A stretch of 64,000 nt of DNA, taken from Belliella kenyensis (lineage in GTDB: Bacteria; Bacteroidota; Bacteroidia; Cytophagales; Cyclobacteriaceae). The first letter of the stretch is position 1; each line of letters begins with the position of its first letter. The notes under the pieces were generated by a model. The model was not told the origin of the DNA, made no database searches, and saw nothing but the letters and a program-made list of their open reading frames with translations. The translations under genes and the position numbers were made by a program. Positions 61,644 to 64,000 of this stretch are shown here, piece by piece. The stretch is taken from assembly GCF_022549675.1 (NCBI RefSeq), contig NZ_JAKZGR010000008.1:62001-126000 (forward strand), read 5' to 3'.

Positions 61644-62930
61644 TCATTGATCAAGCTTGTATACTACACCAGCTTTCATTACAAATGCTACTTCCTTCAT
61701 GGCATGAATGTCAGATTCAGGATCTCCATTGACTGCAATGATATCAGCGTACATATTTTTTTCAATGACACCTAATTTATCTTGCATTCCTAGAAGTTCA
61801 GCAGCCCTCAAAGTTGCGGTTTGGATAGCTTCAAGATTAGGCATCCCTTCTTCAGTCATGTATATGAATTCTCGGTAGTTTTCGCCATGAGGAAATACTC
61901 CAGCATCTGTACCAAATGCTATCTTCACACCTCTTTTGTATGCTTTTCCAAAAGTACTCTGAATCAACGGTCCTATAGTCTCAGCTTTTGTTTTGACAGC
62001 TGCTGGATAGTAGCCAGGAATCCTAGCATAGTCTGCTACAGATTTTCCAGCAGTGATGGTGGGAACATACCAAGTGCCTGCCTTGATCATCATGTCCATG
62101 GTCTCCTCAGACATATAAGTGCCATGCTCTATGGAATGAATTCCTCCCTTGACTGCACGCTTCATACCTTCATCCCCATGAGCATGCGCGGCTACATGTA
62201 TACCAAAGTCAGTGGCCGTCTCAATGACAGCGTTGATTTCATCTTGTTGAAATTGAGGTGCATTTCCATCTTTGGCGACACTGAGCACTCCTCCAGTAGC
62301 TGTGATTTTGATGACATCAGCCCCATTTTTCACTTGTTGCCTTACTGCTTTTCTTGCATCAGCTACTCCATTGATCACCCCTACTTCAGGCCCTGGATCC
62401 CCCATCAAGTCTCTCCGCATACCATTGGTAGGATCTGCATGACCGCCTGTGGGTGCTATAGACTTTCCAGAAGTGATCACTCTTGGCCCCTCTACTTTAC
62501 CTGCATTGATGGCATTGCGCAAAGAAATATTTACTCCTGAGCCACCCAAATCACGCACAGTTGTAAATCCAGCCATCAAGGTAGTCTTTGCAAATACCAT
62601 GGCGTTGAAAGCTATATCAGCGTCATTGTCAACAAACTTATCCAAATAGCGTTTTGGACTGGTTTCATTTTCCAAATGTACATGCATATCCATCAAGCCT
62701 GGCATGACTGTCTTGTCTTTGAGGTCAATCAAGTCATCACCTTGATTCGGATCCAAATAGCCGCTTTCCACAGCGATGATCTTGTCTTCCTCGATGATGA
62801 TAGTCATCTCAGAAAGTGTTTTTTTATTTTTCACATCTATCATTTTACCTGCGTGGATGTAGGACTTCTGGGCATGACATAGAGGTGAGCATAGCATGAG
62901 GACAAGCAAAGTAGGTATCGTTCTTTTCAT
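61644..62930 (-). CDS. Exported amidohydrolase (imidazolonepropionase/Xaa-Pro dipeptidase-like)
   Basis: A start at 62930 gives 428 residues and a signal peptide (MKRTIPTLLVLMLCSPLCHA). An ATG 32 codons upstream is not preferred. The metal site is visible as MDMHVHLEN, the lysine region GADVIKITATGG, HAHGDEGMKRAV, HSIEHGTYM and FGTDAGVFPHGEN. This is the pattern of the amidohydrolase subgroup that includes prolidase-like and imidazolonepropionase-like periplasmic enzymes. Substrate: a peptide or cyclic amide. It is divergent from the GH43 gene with 210 bp between starts. Confidence 0.85.
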   Translation of the reverse strand: MKRTIPTLLVLMLCSPLCHAQKSYIHAGKMIDVKNKKTLSEMTIIIEEDKIIAVESGYLDPNQGDDLIDLKDKTVMPGLMDMHVHLENETSPKRYLDKFVDNDADIAFNAMVFAKTTLMAGFTTVRDLGGSGVNISLRNAINAGKVEGPRVITSGKSIAPTGGHADPTNGMRRDLMGDPGPEVGVINGVADARKAVRQQVKNGADVIKITATGGVLSVAKDGNAPQFQQDEINAVIETATDFGIHVAAHAHGDEGMKRAVKGGIHSIEHGTYMSEETMDMMIKAGTWYVPTITAGKSVADYARIPGYYPAAVKTKAETIGPLIQSTFGKAYKRGVKIAFGTDAGVFPHGENYREFIYMTEEGMPNLEAIQTATLRAAELLGMQDKLGVIEKNMYADIIAVNGDPESDIHAMKEVAFVMKAGVVYKLDQ

Positions 62931-63142
62931 ATTGACTATCTGGTGATGGTTGACTCTCCAAGCTACAAAAATTCTAGTAAAAGTAAACTTAAGGCATGTA
63001 CTGTTTTTTCTCGAATATCCGATCAATCATCAAGTCATTAACAATTTCTTCTTATTAAATGTATTTATTACACTTATTTTTTATATCTTGCCTGTTGATA
63101 ACTTAAACCCTAAACATGGCTCATGGAGCTGATGAGAACCTT

Positions 63143-64000
63143 ATGAGAAAATTTATAAAAACCCTCAGTATTTTGACATTGTCAATGGCATCTGTGGCTT
63201 CGGTCGTAGCTCAAGATGATCTGTACAGATTCAAATCCAATGGTAATCCCATTATAAAGCACAAATTCACAGCAGATCCAGCTGCGATCATCAAAAATGA
63301 TACCTTGTGGCTCTACACTGGTCATGACTATGAAGGAAATCAGACCAATTATAAGATGAAAGATTGGCTGGTGTTTTCTACTACTGATATGGAGAATTGG
63401 ACAGAATATCCAGTCCCTTTAAAAATCACTGATTTTGCTTGGGCAAAAAGTGGGGATGCTTTTGCTGGGCATGTACAAGAAAGAAACGGAAAGTACTATT
63501 ACTACATCAGTACCAACTGGACTGGAATTGGTGTGGCTGTGGCTGATAATCCCGCAGGACCGTTCAAGGATGCCTTGGGCAAACCACTACTTACCAATGA
63601 AGATTGTTTTGCTTCTACACACTCATGGGCCTGTATAGATCCTGCCACTTTCATCGATGATGATGGACAAGCATGGATCTTTTGGGGAAATAGAGAATGC
63701 TACTATGCCAAATTGAATGACGATATGATTTCAATAGATGGAGAAATCAAGCAAATGAAATTTGATGGGTTCTCCTTTACAGAAGCTCCTTGGATTCACA
63801 AAAAAGACAACAAATATTACCTAACTTATGCTACCGAATTTCCTGAAAAAATCGCTTATGCCATGGCTGACAACATCGAAGGGCCTTACGAATACAAAGG
63901 TATTCTAAATGAAATTGCGGGTAACAGCAACACCAATCACCAAGGTATCATAGCGTACAAGGGAGAATGGTATTTTCTGTATCATAATGGTGGCATCAAT
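63143..64000 (+). CDS. Glycoside hydrolase family 43 (3' part beyond the right edge)
   Basis: The frame is open from an ATG at 63143 to the window end (286 codons). Signal peptide MRKFIKTLSILTLSMASVAS VVA is followed by the five-bladed propeller of GH43. The catalytic base is expected in FTADPAAIIKNDTLWLYTG, the pKa-modulating Asp in CIDPATFIDDDGQAWIFWG, and the acid Glu in FTEAPWIHKKDNKYYLTY. GH43 enzymes release arabinose or xylose from plant polysaccharides. With the GH28 gene it hints at pectin or arabinan use, although they are far apart. The C-terminus is outside the window. Confidence 0.85.
   Translation, partial: MRKFIKTLSILTLSMASVASVVAQDDLYRFKSNGNPIIKHKFTADPAAIIKNDTLWLYTGHDYEGNQTNYKMKDWLVFSTTDMENWTEYPVPLKITDFAWAKSGDAFAGHVQERNGKYYYYISTNWTGIGVAVADNPAGPFKDALGKPLLTNEDCFASTHSWACIDPATFIDDDGQAWIFWGNRECYYAKLNDDMISIDGEIKQMKFDGFSFTEAPWIHKKDNKYYLTYATEFPEKIAYAMADNIEGPYEYKGILNEIAGNSNTNHQGIIAYKGEWYFLYHNGGIN

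Overview
The window looks like chromosome from a member of the Bacteroidota, most likely order Cytophagales (Cyclobacteriaceae-like). This is inferred from several things: AT-rich DNA, a DUF4221-type six-bladed propeller lipoprotein, a TonB receptor with an N-terminal carboxypeptidase-regulatory-like domain, many small lipoproteins, promoter motifs of the TAnnTTTG type, and a sigma-54-type response regulator with no DNA-binding domain. One protein-independent RNA gene is present (rnpB). I saw no rRNA, tRNA or CRISPR array.

Layout. 1-8.8 kb: a RecB/AddA-like helicase (cut by the left edge), a YdiJ-type FAD/Fe-S oxidase, an ElyC/YdcF-like protein, a DUF4221 lipoprotein, a DUF3109 protein and a cupredoxin-like lipoprotein. 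9-16.3 kb: a FecA-like TonB receptor, rnpB, the response regulator, a 39-residue lipoprotein, a LuxE-domain protein and two envelope proteins. 16.7-26.2 kb: an acetolactate-synthase-like/aldehyde dehydrogenase operon, a GH28 enzyme, an MBL-fold hydrolase, a RhlE helicase and a SulP transporter. 26.9-34.2 kb: an efflux operon of one adaptor and two RND permeases. 34.3-44.9 kb: RlpA-like protein, SbcD-SbcC, RluF, an OmpA lipoprotein, a cupin and RmlA. 45.5-50.5 kb: exported MsrB, two paralogous small membrane proteins, and an MbnP/MbnH/outer-membrane-protein operon that points to copper. 50.7-53.3 kb: feoA-feoB and a Cys-rich FeoB-associated peptide. 54.4-61.5 kb: an envelope operon divergent from an ECF sigma factor/TPR anti-sigma pair, which converges on a TPR-CHAT protease-like protein. 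61.6-64 kb: an amidohydrolase and the start of a GH43 enzyme.

Three things stand out. First, six copies of a 149-151 bp element carry imperfect terminal inverted repeats and 9-bp target duplications. This is a MITE family, and four of the copies sit just upstream of genes for exported proteins. Second, the ECF sigma/TPR anti-sigma/TPR-CHAT neighbourhood resembles in parts list the sigma-regulating arm of type III-E CRISPR, but here without CRISPR and apparently facing the periplasm. Third, purine-rich heptamer arrays begin immediately after the stop codons of three unrelated genes. The copper/iron content (MbnP-MbnH, cupredoxin, FeoAB, FecA-like receptor) suggests metal acquisition is a theme, although these genes form separate transcription units.

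Functional calls rest on recognised motifs and family knowledge, with no database search. Start codons were moved downstream where a signal peptide or lipobox made that clearly better.
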